Numbered from the stretch's first letter, positions 1 through 9,340 are shown. The stretch: DNA of 25,978 nucleotides from Clostridia bacterium (GCA_030592355.1 JAUVJE010000007.1:1-25978), one strand, 5' to 3'. The notes: generated by a model from the sequence alone, not told the origin. Numbers and translations are program-made.

Positions 1-41
1 CAGAATAAGAGTTTTCACACAAACTAACATTTCCCATCATG

Positions 42-92
42 CGGCATCCACATCATTATGGATTTATTCATTTTTATGGATGCCGTTTATTT
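42..92 (+). terminator. possible rho-independent terminator of an upstream gene
   Basis: CGGCATCCA at 42-50 can pair with TGGATGCCG at 77-85, followed by TTTATTTT. The loop is long (26 nt), which weakens the call. It would end a gene lying left of the window. The rest of 1-170 shows no coding sequence I can support, and no CIRCE operator (the HrcA site of many chaperone genes) is visible before htpG. Confidence 0.4.
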
Positions 93-170
93 TGCACAAT
101 TTTAAGCCCGGCTGTTTATAATAAGTAGAACTCAATGATAAAAAAGCAGAATATATTTTATATTAGCAAC

Positions 171-199
171 TTGTTTTTTAAGCGCCTTTTTCGTATACT
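171..199 (+). promoter_or_regulatory. sigma-A type promoter of htpG
   Basis: TTGTTT at 171-176 and TATACT at 194-199 are separated by 17 nt. The expected transcript start is near 206, and the SD AAAGAGGT at 226-233 precedes the ATG at 239. Confidence 0.65.
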
Positions 200-238
200 A
201 CTTAGGTGAGAAAAACAAAATATTTAAAGAGGTAGAAA

Positions 239-2152
239 ATGTTAAACGAAAAAGGTGATATTTCAATCAATACGGAAAATATTCTTCCGATTATTAAAAA
301 GTGGTTATACTCAGATAAAGACATCTTTATCAGGGAACTCATTTCCAATGCAGCTGATGCAATCAATAAGCATAAAAAGTTAGTTGATATGGGAGAGGTG
401 CCGCAAATTGACGGGAAGTATGAAGTCCATGTAGGAGTAGATAAAAAGAAAAAAACGCTGAGTTTCAGTGACAATGGCATAGGAATGACAGGCGAAGAAG
501 TTAAAAAATACATCAATCAGATAGCTTTTTCCGGTGCTCAGGATTTTCTTGAAAAGTATAAAGACAAGGTTGACGGAAAGGACGATATCATCGGACATTT
601 CGGGCTAGGGTTTTATTCGGCTTTCATGGTTGCTGACAGAGTGGAGGTTGACACTCTTTCTTTTGAGAGTGGTGCAGAAGCTGTTGTATGGGAAAGCGAC
701 GGGAACAGCGAGTATTCAATGCAGTCCAGCGAACGCAAATTGAGGGGAACTACTATAACTCTCCATATCGCTAAAGAAGAGAAAGAGTTTCTTGATTTTG
801 GGAAAGTGAAGGAAGTAACAGAGAAATACTGCGGATTCATGGGATATGACATTTATGTTGAAGATGTTAATAAGAAACCGGATGAAAACGAAGAAATTAA
901 ACCGATAAATGATGTTGAACCTTTATGGTTGAAGAAACCGTCAGATTGTACGGATGAAGAGTACGAAGAATTTTACAAAAAAGCTTTTAATGACTATCAA
1001 AAGCCTTTGTTCTGGATTCATTTGAATATGGAGTATCCATTCAGATTGAAAGGGATACTTTATTTTCCGAAACTGAAGCATGAGCTTGAGTCTGCCGAAG
1101 GGCGAATCAAACTGTATTATAACCGCGTTTTTGTTGCAGACAATGTAAAGGAAGTCATACCGGAATTTCTGATGCTCTTAAAGGGAGTTCTTGATTGTCC
1201 AGACCTTCCGTTGAACGTTTCGCGAAGCTTCCTGCAGAATGATGGTTATGTAAAAAAAATCTCTAAACATATCACCAAAAAAGTAGCGGATAAACTTAAG
1301 AAACTGTATAAAAAGCAAAGGGACGACTACAATAAGTACTGGGATGATATTAATCCATTTTTGAAATACGGCTGTATGCGCGATGAAAAGTTTTATGACA
1401 GAGTCAAGGATGTTCTGATTTATACGACTATTGAAGATGAGCATAAAACTATTGAAGAATTTCTTGGACATAGTATTGGAAGTGAAACCGGAGCTGAATC
1501 TTCAGATAACAAGGATAAATCAAAAACTGAAAAAATATATTATGTTTCCGACACGGTTAAACAGGCTCAATATGTGGAGATGTTCAAAGAACATGGTCTT
1601 GATGCGGTTATTCTGGATACCGTATTGGATTCCAGCTTTATTTCTTTTATTGAAAGTAAACTTACGGGATTGAAATTTGAAGGTATTGACAGCAATATTG
1701 CGGAGGCGCTGAAGGGCGAAGGTGATACAGACGGATTTGACGAACTAAAGTCATATTTTAAAAGTCAAATAGGGAAAGAATCCCTGAATATAGAAGTTTC
1801 CCATCTGAAAACCGGTGACATGCCTGCCGTTATTATGGGAAATGAGGAAGCCAAGAGAATGCAGGATATGAGCAGGATGTTCGGCGGTATGAATATGGGC
1901 GGAGCTTTCCCCGGTAATGATACCCTTGTTTTAAACACCGGCAATTCGGTTATTGCGAAGATGGCAAAGAGTGCTGATAACGATTCTAAAGCAGCGGCAG
2001 TCAGGCATATTTATGAATTGGCTTTGCTGGCAGCAGGCAAACTTGACGCTAAGTCGCTTGGTGAATTTTTAAAGAGAAGCGGCAGTCTGCTCGAAAGAAT
2101 TGTAGATGACGGGAGCCCCGACGAGACACCCGGAGATACTGAAACTGAATAA
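239..2152 (+). CDS. htpG: Hsp90-family molecular chaperone HtpG
   Basis: Cytosolic ATP-dependent chaperone, 637 aa, a normal bacterial Hsp90 length. The N-terminal GHKL ATPase domain shows ELISNAADA (E33, N37), DNGIGM from D78 and GHFGLGFYSAF from G119, which bind ATP and form the lid. The middle domain carries NVSRSFLQ around residues 326-333, with the arginine expected to contact the ATP gamma-phosphate. The C-terminal dimerisation domain follows, with a Met/Gly-rich stretch (RMFGGMNMGG) near residues 547-556. The gene is monocistronic, with its own promoter (171-199), SD (226-233) and terminator (2161-2185). No copy of the dispersed GGGACAGGTC repeat lies in it. I am confident of the identity. 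Confidence 0.97.
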   Translation: MLNEKGDISINTENILPIIKKWLYSDKDIFIRELISNAADAINKHKKLVDMGEVPQIDGKYEVHVGVDKKKKTLSFSDNGIGMTGEEVKKYINQIAFSGAQDFLEKYKDKVDGKDDIIGHFGLGFYSAFMVADRVEVDTLSFESGAEAVVWESDGNSEYSMQSSERKLRGTTITLHIAKEEKEFLDFGKVKEVTEKYCGFMGYDIYVEDVNKKPDENEEIKPINDVEPLWLKKPSDCTDEEYEEFYKKAFNDYQKPLFWIHLNMEYPFRLKGILYFPKLKHELESAEGRIKLYYNRVFVADNVKEVIPEFLMLLKGVLDCPDLPLNVSRSFLQNDGYVKKISKHITKKVADKLKKLYKKQRDDYNKYWDDINPFLKYGCMRDEKFYDRVKDVLIYTTIEDEHKTIEEFLGHSIGSETGAESSDNKDKSKTEKIYYVSDTVKQAQYVEMFKEHGLDAVILDTVLDSSFISFIESKLTGLKFEGIDSNIAEALKGEGDTDGFDELKSYFKSQIGKESLNIEVSHLKTGDMPAVIMGNEEAKRMQDMSRMFGGMNMGGAFPGNDTLVLNTGNSVIAKMAKSADNDSKAAAVRHIYELALLAAGKLDAKSLGEFLKRSGSLLERIVDDGSPDETPGDTETE

Positions 2153-2160
2153 ATATTATG

Positions 2161-2185
2161 AAGGTGCCTCTGGCACCTTTATTTT
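2161..2185 (+). terminator. rho-independent terminator of htpG
   Basis: A perfect 8-bp stem, AAGGTGCC (2161-2168) with GGCACCTT (2172-2179), has a 3-nt loop and is followed by TATTTT. It starts 8 nt after the htpG stop codon. The remaining gap to purL (2186-2316) holds no clear promoter, riboswitch or small ORF I can support. Confidence 0.9.
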
Positions 2186-2316
2186 AACTTAAATTCATAC
2201 ACTTGGACCTTGGTAGAATATATGGATATGGACTAGCGGCTCAGTGTTGCTATAGCGGACAATTATTATTAGCGTTGGTTTTATATGCAAATCAGTTTGC
2301 GGGGGAATTTTATTAG

Positions 2317-5300
2317 ATGGAAACGGTCAGAAGGATATTTGTTGAAAAGAAACCGGGATTCAATATTGAAGCAGAACAACTGAAACATGATTTTGAACAT
2401 CTGCTGGGTATTGCGGGTATTGAGAGCATCAGGATTATCAATAGATACGATGTGGAAGGAATATCCGCCGAAGAGTACCAAAAAGCGCGCGAAATGATTT
2501 TTTCAGAACCACCTGTTGACTTCGTATATGATGAAGACCTGTCCCTCGCCGGGGAAGAATTTGTTTTTGCATATGAATATCTGCCGGGGCAATACGACCA
2601 AAGAGCGGATTCCTGTGCGCAGTGCATACAGTTGGTTGCTGAGAAAAGAAGGCCGGAAATCAGGACTGCCCGTGTTGTAGCAATTAAAGGCACACTTTCA
2701 AAAATTGAATTTGAGAAGATTAAAAAACATTTGATTAATCACGTTGAAAGCAGAATTGCAGATTTAGAAAAGCCGAATACTTTAAAGATGATTCTTGATA
2801 TTCCAAAAACCGTTGATACTCTTGATGGTTTCATTGATATGGAACAGTCAGAAAGGACAGCCTTTATGACTTTGTTCGGTATGGCAATGAATATTGAGGA
2901 TCTTGAATTCGTTCAGAGCTATTTTAAGGATGAAGAGAAACGGAATCCAACTATTACTGAAATCAAAGTTATTGATACATATTGGTCGGATCATTGCCGT
3001 CATACGACATTCCTTTCGCAAATTGATAGTGTTAATATTGCTGATTCGCCATATCTGGCTGAATGTAAAGAGGCTTATGCAGAATATAAAAGCGCCAGAC
3101 AAAAGCTATATGGGGACAGGTCTGACAAACCTGAATGCCTGATGGACATCGCCGTTATGGCGATGAAGGAAATGAGAGCTGAAGGACAGCTTGAGGATTT
3201 GGAAGTTTCTGATGAAATAAACGCATGCAGTATTATCGTTGAGGCTGAAATAGATGGAAAAGAAGAGGAATGGCTGGTTATGTTTAAGAATGAAACCCAT
3301 AACCATCCTACTGAAATCGAGCCATTCGGAGGCGCGGCGACTTGTCTGGGAGGAGCCATAAGGGATCCTTTGTCTGGGCGTTCTTATGTTTATCAGGCTA
3401 TGAGGGTGACCGGATGCGGTAATCCAACAGGCGATGTCGCAGATACATTGCCAGGAAAGCTTCCGCAAATAAAGATAAGCAGGGAGGCCGCACACGGTTA
3501 TAGTTCATATGGCAATCAAATCGGTCTTGCAACAGGTCAGGTACGGGAGATATATGACGAAGGCTTTATTGCAAAGCGAATGGAAATAGGTGCTGTAATC
3601 GCAGCTGCCCCAAGGGAGAATGTAAAGCGGCTGAATGCAGACCCGGGTGATTTAATCATTCTAACTGGAGGACGTACAGGCAGAGACGGATGCGGAGGGG
3701 CTACAGGTTCCTCAAAAGAGCATGACGAAGAATCACTGGCCAGCTGCGGCGCGGAAGTACAAAAGGGTAATCCACCGACTGAAAGAAAGATACAAAGGCT
3801 GTTTCGAAATCCGGAAGCAAGTAAACTTATTAAAAAATGCAATGATTTCGGGGCAGGCGGGGTAGCGGTGGCAATCGGCGAACTTGCGCCTGGACTTGTT
3901 ATTTACCTCGATAATATTCCTAAAAAGTATGAGGGTTTGGACGGAACCGAACTTGCAATAAGCGAGTCGCAGGAGCGGATGGCGGTTGTTGTCGATCCTT
4001 CTGATGTCGATAAATTTATAGAATATGCATCAATTGAAAACCTTGAATGCTCCATTGCAGCAAAGGTTACCGATGACGACAGGCTCCGCATGATGTGGAA
4101 CGGTGCGGATATTGTTAATCTTTCCAGGGGTTTTCTTGATACAAACGGCGTAACCCAGCATGTTAAAGCCAATATATCAGCTCCTGCCGAAGAATCATAT
4201 TTTAATACGAAGACATATAATAATCTTAATGAAAGACTTTCTTCACTGAATTCCTGTTCTCAAAAAGGACTGGCGGAGAGATTTGATTCAAGCATCGGCG
4301 CTGCATCTGTAATGATGCCTTTCGGTGGTAAAACGCAGATGACGCCTCAGGACGGAATGGCTGCAAAATTGCCGGTTCTTGATGGAAATACAAATACTGC
4401 CACGCTTATGACATTCGGGTATAATCCCGCAATCGGGAAATGGAGCACCTTTCATGGCGCTTGTTATGCCGTACTGGAAAGCGCTGCAAAAATAGCTGCC
4501 ATGGGTGGCGATATAGGAAAAATCAGACTGACATTTCAGGAATACTTTGAAAAAATTGGAAGAGATTCGGATAAATGGGGTAAGCCTCTCAGTGCCTTGC
4601 TGGGAGCATATTATGCTCAGAAAAAACTCGGTATCCCGGCAATTGGCGGAAAAGACAGCATGTCCGGAACCTTCAAAGATATGAATGTTCCTCCTACATT
4701 GGTTTCTTTTGCAGTAGCGCCGGTAAATTCCGGGAAAGTTATATCAGGGGAGTTTAAAAATGCGGATTCGGATGTGCTTCTTATAAAAATACCCATAGGA
4801 GCCAACTATGTTCCGAACCTGATAATTGCAAAAAAAATATATAAGGACTTTAAAAAATTTGTTGATGAGGGACAGGTCTTGTCTGCAATGAGCATTGTAG
4901 AAGGAGGAGCGGCAGAGACAATCGCCAAAATGAGTTTTGGGAATGAAATTGGATTTGAATCCAATGGCAGATTTGGGATGGAAGATTTTCACAAACAGGC
5001 ATATGGATGCATAGTCGCGGAAGTTAAGCCGGGAACAGGTCCGCAAAACGGGAACGGTTTTTCTCTAATTGGGAAAACTACAGATGCTAAGGCTATAAAA
5101 TACGGGAAAATGTCATATAAAATATCGGAATTGCTGGAATCCTTCCAAGGCACCCTTGAAAAAGTATTCCCAACGGGGACAGGTCCAGGACAGGGAACGG
5201 GGACAGGTCTGCATTCGGAAGTTCCAAGGGAAAAAATTAAAAAACTTCTCCAAATTAATTATATATCCAAGGGAATTGCCAAACCGAAAGTATTCATACC

Positions 5301-6078
5301 AGTTTTCCCGGGAACCAACTGTGAATATGATTCTAAACGGGCATTTGAAAAAGCAGGTGCAGAATGCGAACTTTTAATTTTCAGAAATTTAAGTGCTGCT
5401 GATGTTCATGAATCGGTTGAAAAAATGACGGATATCATAAGACGCAGTCAAATAATTATGCTGCCGGGAGGCTTCAGCGCTGGGGATGAACCGGAAGGGT
5501 CCGGCAAATTCATTGCAACAGTATTCCGAAATCAACATATTTCCGAAGCAGTCATGGAACTGCTTAACACTCGCGACGGCCTTATGCTTGGGATTTGCAA
5601 CGGTTTTCAGGCCTTGATAAAATTGGGATTACTTCCTTATGGTAAGATTCAACCTATGACAGAAGACAGTCCTACTTTAACTTTCAATAAAATCGGCAGG
5701 CATGTTTCCTGCATGGTAAGGACAAAAATCGTTTCGGATCTGTCCCCATGGCTCAGCCAAGTGAATACAGGTGATGTACATACGATTCCTGTCAGCCACG
5801 GGGAAGGTAGGTTTGTAGCTGATAAGGCGCATTTTGATGAAATGTTCAGAAATGGTCAAATAGCCACCCAGTATGTGGATTTTGATGATAAAGCGACCTA
5901 TGATATCAGATACAATCCGAACGGATCAATTAATGCCGTTGAAGGAATTACCAGTGCAGACGGAAGGATATTTGGGAAAATGGGGCATTCTGAAAGAATT
6001 GGAGAAAATATTTTTATAAATATACCGGGTGAAAAAGACCAAAAGATATTTGAATCAGGCGTGAAATACTTTAGATAG
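2317..6078 (+). CDS. purL: phosphoribosylformylglycinamidine synthase, single-chain (PurL with fused PurQ-type glutaminase)
   Basis: Converts FGAR, ATP and glutamine to FGAM in de novo purine synthesis. At 1253 aa it is the large one-chain type. The synthase half shows the ATP/metal motif KNETHNHPTEIEPFGGAA near residue 325. The C-terminal class I glutaminase starts at about residue 995 (VFIPVFPGTNCEYDSKRAFE); its nucleophile is C1094 in GICNGFQ and its His/Glu pair is H1161 and E1163 in SHGEG. The start has GGGGGA about 10 nt upstream. Oddities: copies of the dispersed repeat lie at 2535, 3113, 4869, 5176 and 5200, with a variant at 5031. They encode EDLSL, GDRSD, GQVL and the low-complexity linker GTGPGQGTGTGL (residues 954-965) just before the glutaminase. 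The reading frame stays open, so I expect an active enzyme. Confidence 0.95.
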   Translation: METVRRIFVEKKPGFNIEAEQLKHDFEHLLGIAGIESIRIINRYDVEGISAEEYQKAREMIFSEPPVDFVYDEDLSLAGEEFVFAYEYLPGQYDQRADSCAQCIQLVAEKRRPEIRTARVVAIKGTLSKIEFEKIKKHLINHVESRIADLEKPNTLKMILDIPKTVDTLDGFIDMEQSERTAFMTLFGMAMNIEDLEFVQSYFKDEEKRNPTITEIKVIDTYWSDHCRHTTFLSQIDSVNIADSPYLAECKEAYAEYKSARQKLYGDRSDKPECLMDIAVMAMKEMRAEGQLEDLEVSDEINACSIIVEAEIDGKEEEWLVMFKNETHNHPTEIEPFGGAATCLGGAIRDPLSGRSYVYQAMRVTGCGNPTGDVADTLPGKLPQIKISREAAHGYSSYGNQIGLATGQVREIYDEGFIAKRMEIGAVIAAAPRENVKRLNADPGDLIILTGGRTGRDGCGGATGSSKEHDEESLASCGAEVQKGNPPTERKIQRLFRNPEASKLIKKCNDFGAGGVAVAIGELAPGLVIYLDNIPKKYEGLDGTELAISESQERMAVVVDPSDVDKFIEYASIENLECSIAAKVTDDDRLRMMWNGADIVNLSRGFLDTNGVTQHVKANISAPAEESYFNTKTYNNLNERLSSLNSCSQKGLAERFDSSIGAASVMMPFGGKTQMTPQDGMAAKLPVLDGNTNTATLMTFGYNPAIGKWSTFHGACYAVLESAAKIAAMGGDIGKIRLTFQEYFEKIGRDSDKWGKPLSALLGAYYAQKKLGIPAIGGKDSMSGTFKDMNVPPTLVSFAVAPVNSGKVISGEFKNADSDVLLIKIPIGANYVPNLIIAKKIYKDFKKFVDEGQVLSAMSIVEGGAAETIAKMSFGNEIGFESNGRFGMEDFHKQAYGCIVAEVKPGTGPQNGNGFSLIGKTTDAKAIKYGKMSYKISELLESFQGTLEKVFPTGTGPGQGTGTGLHSEVPREKIKKLLQINYISKGIAKPKVFIPVFPGTNCEYDSKRAFEKAGAECELLIFRNLSAADVHESVEKMTDIIRRSQIIMLPGGFSAGDEPEGSGKFIATVFRNQHISEAVMELLNTRDGLMLGICNGFQALIKLGLLPYGKIQPMTEDSPTLTFNKIGRHVSCMVRTKIVSDLSPWLSQVNTGDVHTIPVSHGEGRFVADKAHFDEMFRNGQIATQYVDFDDKATYDIRYNPNGSINAVEGITSADGRIFGKMGHSERIGENIFINIPGEKDQKIFESGVKYFR
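2535..2545 (-). repeat. dispersed repeat GGGACAGGTCT, exact
   Basis: Antisense copy inside purL, read there as EDLSL (residues 73-77). Confidence 0.75.
3113..3124 (+). repeat. dispersed repeat GGGACAGGTCTG, exact 12-mer
   Basis: Inside purL, read as GDRSD (residues 266-270). Confidence 0.85.
4869..4879 (+). repeat. dispersed repeat GGGACAGGTCT, exact
   Basis: Inside purL, read in the third frame as GQVL (residues 852-855). Confidence 0.8.
5031..5043 (+). repeat. dispersed repeat, variant GGGAACAGGTCCG
   Basis: Matches the repeat with one extra A. It is read as GTGP (residues 906-909) in purL and is followed by CAAAACGGGAACGGTTT, a short G-rich echo. Confidence 0.6.
5176..5186 (+). repeat. 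dispersed repeat GGGACAGGTCC
   Basis: First of a direct pair 24 nt apart in the PurL linker, read as GTGP (residues 954-957). Confidence 0.85.
5200..5211 (+). repeat. dispersed repeat GGGACAGGTCTG, exact 12-mer
   Basis: Second of the direct pair in the PurL linker, read as GTGL (residues 962-965). The spacer between the copies (AGGACAGGGAAC) itself resembles the repeat. Confidence 0.9.
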
Positions 6079-6085
6079 GGGAAAC

Positions 6086-6757
6086 ATGGGTTTATTTGAA
6101 ATACACTGCCACACCAGCGAGGTCAGTGCATGCGGGTGGGTTGATGCCAAAAGTGTGGTTAGGATGCATATGGAAGCGGGTTTTGAGGGAATTTGCATAA
6201 CAGATCATTACCATAAACATTTTTTTAGCAGTCATAAAAATTTAAAAGTATCTGAAATTGCAGATGAATACCTGTCCGGTTTCAGAACAGCCCTTGATGA
6301 AGGAGGGAGGATAGGTCTTAAGGTTTTTCTTGGGATGGAAATCAAGTTCACGGAAAGCCCAAATGACTATCTTGTATATGGGGTTACTGAAGAACTGTTT
6401 TATGAAAAACCTTATATGTTTAGAATGAATCTTAAAGAGTTTTCTTTGATGGCCAGGGCGAAAGGACTCCTGTTAATACAGGCTCATCCATTCAGGGATA
6501 GTATGGTTAGGGTAAATCCGGCACTGCTTGACGGCATGGAGACATTGAACGGAAATTTACGGCACAATGCGAGAAACCATCTTGCCAAAGCATATGCTGA
6601 AGAGAATAATCTGGTTAAAATAGGCGGTAGTGATTTCCACCGGGAATGCGATATCAATTTAACTGCAATGGAATTTAAGATAGAAATTAACAACTCGGAA
6701 GAAATGGTAAATGCCTTAAAAAATGGAGAATACAACATAGTGCATAATCCATTTTAA
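6086..6757 (+). CDS. PHP-domain metal-dependent phosphoesterase
   Basis: 223 aa, a compact stand-alone PHP-domain protein. Metal-binding motifs are in order: H7-x-H9 in EIHCHT, D40-H41 in CITDHY, E85 in LGMEIKF, H134 in IQAHPFR, and D183-x-H185 in GGSDFHRE. These form the multinuclear metal site of the family, which includes histidinol phosphatase, nucleases and nucleotide phosphatases. The substrate cannot be read from the sequence. The start sits 7 nt after the purL stop, and the SD AGGGGA overlaps that stop, so the two genes are probably cotranscribed. Membership of the PHP family is firm; a role with purine nucleotides is only suggested by position. Confidence 0.88.
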   Translation: MGLFEIHCHTSEVSACGWVDAKSVVRMHMEAGFEGICITDHYHKHFFSSHKNLKVSEIADEYLSGFRTALDEGGRIGLKVFLGMEIKFTESPNDYLVYGVTEELFYEKPYMFRMNLKEFSLMARAKGLLLIQAHPFRDSMVRVNPALLDGMETLNGNLRHNARNHLAKAYAEENNLVKIGGSDFHRECDINLTAMEFKIEINNSEEMVNALKNGEYNIVHNPF

Positions 6758-6764
6758 TTCTATA

Positions 6765-6776
6765 GGGACAGGTCCG
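6765..6776 (+). repeat. dispersed repeat GGGACAGGTCCG
   Basis: Intergenic copy 7 nt after the PHP gene stop, preceded by ATA as at 10000 and 25744. Confidence 0.85.
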
Positions 6777-6848
6777 GTGCTAAGGCCAATGGATTAAATT
6801 TGAATAGCAAATGTTGCTTTTCGAATACAACGGCAGGTTTTAAAAGGG

Positions 6849-6877
6849 TTGCGGCGGTGAACGGTAATATGTATAAT
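6849..6877 (+). promoter_or_regulatory. sigma-A type promoter of the UroD-like/mltG/trmR run
   Basis: TTGCGG at 6849-6854 and a consensus TATAAT at 6872-6877 are 17 nt apart. AACGGT at 6860-6865 and ACCGTT at 6894-6899 are inverted around the -10 box and could be an operator or a short leader hairpin; that part is inference. Confidence 0.7.
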
Positions 6878-6922
6878 TTGTTTTAGCGATTGAACCGTTA
6901 ATAGCAATAAGAGGAGATGTAT

Positions 6923-7954
6923 ATGAAACCAAAAGAAATTATCGACAGGGTATTGGATTTTAATAATCCGCCAAGGGTAGGGTATCATTTAAAATACGGT
7001 CATTATTCGGATTTTAGATCCTTTGATAGAACCACTGATAAGAGACCGGATTTGGAATGGCAGAAACCTGAATTTTTTGCTGACAGGTTTCCCCAATATC
7101 TTGATTTTGATGGTTTTCTTCATCTTGATGATTTCGGTAATTTGTGGGGTAAGATGTCTCATGACCTAACTGGTGGCGGTGAAGTGCTTGAAGGATCCCT
7201 TAAGGATTGGAACAACCTAGACAAAATTAAAATGCCGGACTGGGATGATCCTAAGCGCTATGCCCATCTCCCTGCATTAAAAGAAAAGCAGGCTGACTAC
7301 TTTAATATTGGATGGTTTTCAGGATTTCCTTTCTCCATGATGAGAAAAATGCGTAAAATGGAAAACTTCCTTATGGATATTATAATTGAAAAAGAAAACG
7401 TCCTTAAGCTTAATGACATGGTCGTCAAAATGATGCTTGGGATGATTGACAATTATGGAAAAGCAGGCGCCGATTGCATATTCTTCTGTGAGGACTGGGG
7501 GCTTCAGGACAGGATGCTGATTCATCCTGACTTGTGGCGCGAGATGTTCAAACCATCGTTCAAAGTGCTTTGCGACAGGGCGAAACAGTATGATATGAAG
7601 GTTTTCATGCATTCCTGCGGATATATATTTGATATTCTAGAAGATCTTATTGAGGTAGGAATTGACTTGTTCCAATTTGACCAACCCAACCTAATGGGGC
7701 TTGAAAGGGTTGCCAAAGTAATTAATGGAAGGGCTACATTAATGGCGCCCGCTGATATTCAGGAGAGTCTGCCGACAGGAGACAGGGATAAGATTGAAAA
7801 AAATGCGGTTGAACTTGTTAATTTATTTCATAAGAACGGCGGGTATATTGCTTATGACTATGGTGATTACAGAACAATCCAGGTAAAGCAGGAATGGGCT
7901 CAATGGATGAGAGATAAATTTTATGAAGTCGGAGGAACTCCGGAGAATAGTTGA
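6923..7954 (+). CDS. uroporphyrinogen decarboxylase (URO-D)-fold protein, methyltransferase-like
   Basis: 343 aa from the preferred start. The ATG at 6917 abuts the SD GAGGAG (6911-6916), so the ATG at 6923, six nt from the SD, is the better start. The fold shows in the N-terminal MKPKEIIDRVLDF, in FCEDWGLQDRMLIHPDLWREMFKP in the middle, and in MHSCGYIFDILEDLI (H230-x-C232). H-x-C-G is the zinc-ligand signature shared by corrinoid methyltransferases such as MtaA. The distal cysteine usual near the C-terminus is replaced by a YDYGDYRTI stretch, so zinc-dependent methyl transfer is uncertain. It is not a true heme-pathway HemE by neighbours or motifs. Substrate unknown. It starts a transcription unit that continues into mltG (3-nt gap). 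Confidence 0.8.
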   Translation: MKPKEIIDRVLDFNNPPRVGYHLKYGHYSDFRSFDRTTDKRPDLEWQKPEFFADRFPQYLDFDGFLHLDDFGNLWGKMSHDLTGGGEVLEGSLKDWNNLDKIKMPDWDDPKRYAHLPALKEKQADYFNIGWFSGFPFSMMRKMRKMENFLMDIIIEKENVLKLNDMVVKMMLGMIDNYGKAGADCIFFCEDWGLQDRMLIHPDLWREMFKPSFKVLCDRAKQYDMKVFMHSCGYIFDILEDLIEVGIDLFQFDQPNLMGLERVAKVINGRATLMAPADIQESLPTGDRDKIEKNAVELVNLFHKNGGYIAYDYGDYRTIQVKQEWAQWMRDKFYEVGGTPENS

Positions 7955-7957
7955 TTT

Positions 7958-9331
7958 ATGGCATTTGATTTTAATAAAATAAAAAACAGCATAAATAAAA
8001 CTTATGATAAAGGCATTGAAGGGATGAAGAAACTCTTCAAAGGTAATGATGCAATGGAAAAACAAAAGAAAAAGAAGAAGACTTTATTGGAAGTAATGGG
8101 ATTCGAGAAAATTAAACCGACGCAGAAAAAGATAAAAACCAAGAAATCAAATAAGAAAAGCGTACAGAGCGACAGTAAGAAGACAGTAAGGACCATAAAA
8201 CTAAGAAAAAGTCACAGGCATGTAGTCATCGGTCGTGTAGTTTGGCTTGTCTTTTTAGTTTCTTTGGTTTTTCTGGGTATCTTTTCATATAGACTTACAA
8301 ATAATTTCATGCACGATAGAAATGATACAGATATTCCTGCATTAGTCGGCCAACTGGATGAAACCAATAGTTTTAAGCTATATATACCCCGCGGCTCCAG
8401 AACTAAAGATATCGCACAAATTCTAATTGATAATGATATAATCAGCGATAAAAAAATTGCAGGGTACACTTACTTTGAGCTGTATTCTAAACTTATGGGT
8501 AATGACGGAGGATATAAGTCGGGAAATCATTGGATAGACAACAGCATAGATTATGAAAACCCTGTCGGATACGATATGCTGTTCCATATTTTTTCTCAAA
8601 ACCCAATTCCTAATCCAACCGCTAGAATATTCTTTGCCGAGGGACTGACATTCAAGCAGGCAATCGATAGGTTCATTGAAGAAGAATTTTTAGACCCGGA
8701 AAGGTTCACGGAAGTTTGCAATGAGAATGACTTTCAATATGATTTTGTAGCGGATATACCTAAAAACGGCAGATACAATAGGCTGGAAGGGTATCTTTTC
8801 CCTGATACATATATATTTGATAAAACCAAATCAGAAGAAGACGCTATCGATAAAATGCTACAGAATTTCGAGGCGAAATTCAAAGAGGCTTACCAAGAAA
8901 GGCTTGAGTTATTAGGATTGACCATGGATGAGGTTATCATCATTGCATCCTTGATAGAAAGGGAGGCGCAGATTGATGAAGACAGGGATGTTATTTCCGG
9001 AGTCATTTACAATAGATTGAAATCATCTGATCCATCGCTTAATTATTTGCAGATTGACGCTACAATTCAATACTATTTACTAAATGAAACAGGCGAAGTA
9101 AAAGAAGAGTTGCTGACAGAAGATACGCTGATAGACAGCCCTTACAATACTTATAAATATCCGGGTCTTCCTTTGGGACCAATATGCAATCCGGGTGAAA
9201 AATCCATAATCTCGGCATTGTATCCCGATACGCATAATTATTATTATTATGTTGCAACCGGCGATGGCGGGCATGCATTTGCTTCTACGCTGAGGGAACA
9301 CAACAATAATGTAATTAAATACCAAAAATAA
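7958..9331 (+). CDS. mltG: endolytic murein transglycosylase MltG (YceG-like)
   Basis: Membrane-anchored lytic transglycosylase that cuts nascent glycan strands and so limits their length. 457 aa. The N-terminus has about 85 residues of cytoplasmic, very lysine-rich sequence (for example KKKKK near residue 37), then one transmembrane helix at about 89-111. Next come a LysM-like region (SRTKDIAQILIDNDII) and the YceG catalytic domain with ASLIEREAQ (candidate catalytic E334/E336), YNRL, LQIDATIQY and YPGLPLGPICNPG. It starts 3 nt after the UroD-like gene with SD GGAGA about 11 nt upstream. The order mltG-trmR-trhP matches yrrL-yrrM-yrrN in Bacillus, which supports the call. Confidence 0.95.
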   Translation: MAFDFNKIKNSINKTYDKGIEGMKKLFKGNDAMEKQKKKKKTLLEVMGFEKIKPTQKKIKTKKSNKKSVQSDSKKTVRTIKLRKSHRHVVIGRVVWLVFLVSLVFLGIFSYRLTNNFMHDRNDTDIPALVGQLDETNSFKLYIPRGSRTKDIAQILIDNDIISDKKIAGYTYFELYSKLMGNDGGYKSGNHWIDNSIDYENPVGYDMLFHIFSQNPIPNPTARIFFAEGLTFKQAIDRFIEEEFLDPERFTEVCNENDFQYDFVADIPKNGRYNRLEGYLFPDTYIFDKTKSEEDAIDKMLQNFEAKFKEAYQERLELLGLTMDEVIIIASLIEREAQIDEDRDVISGVIYNRLKSSDPSLNYLQIDATIQYYLLNETGEVKEELLTEDTLIDSPYNTYKYPGLPLGPICNPGEKSIISALYPDTHNYYYYVATGDGGHAFASTLREHNNNVIKYQK

Positions 9332-9340
9332 TGGTGGGCC

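Noticed and set aside
1..238. CIRCE or other heat-shock operator before htpG
   Set aside because: No TTAGCACTC / GAGTGCTAA pair is present.
2186..2316. Purine riboswitch or PurR box before purL
   Set aside because: The gap is too short and no matching conserved core could be found; no convincing -35/-10 pair either.
5736..5746. GGATCTGTCCC in purL, resembling a reverse repeat copy
   Set aside because: Two mismatches to the reverse motif, and the residues (SDLSPWL) fit a normal protein sequence; not counted.
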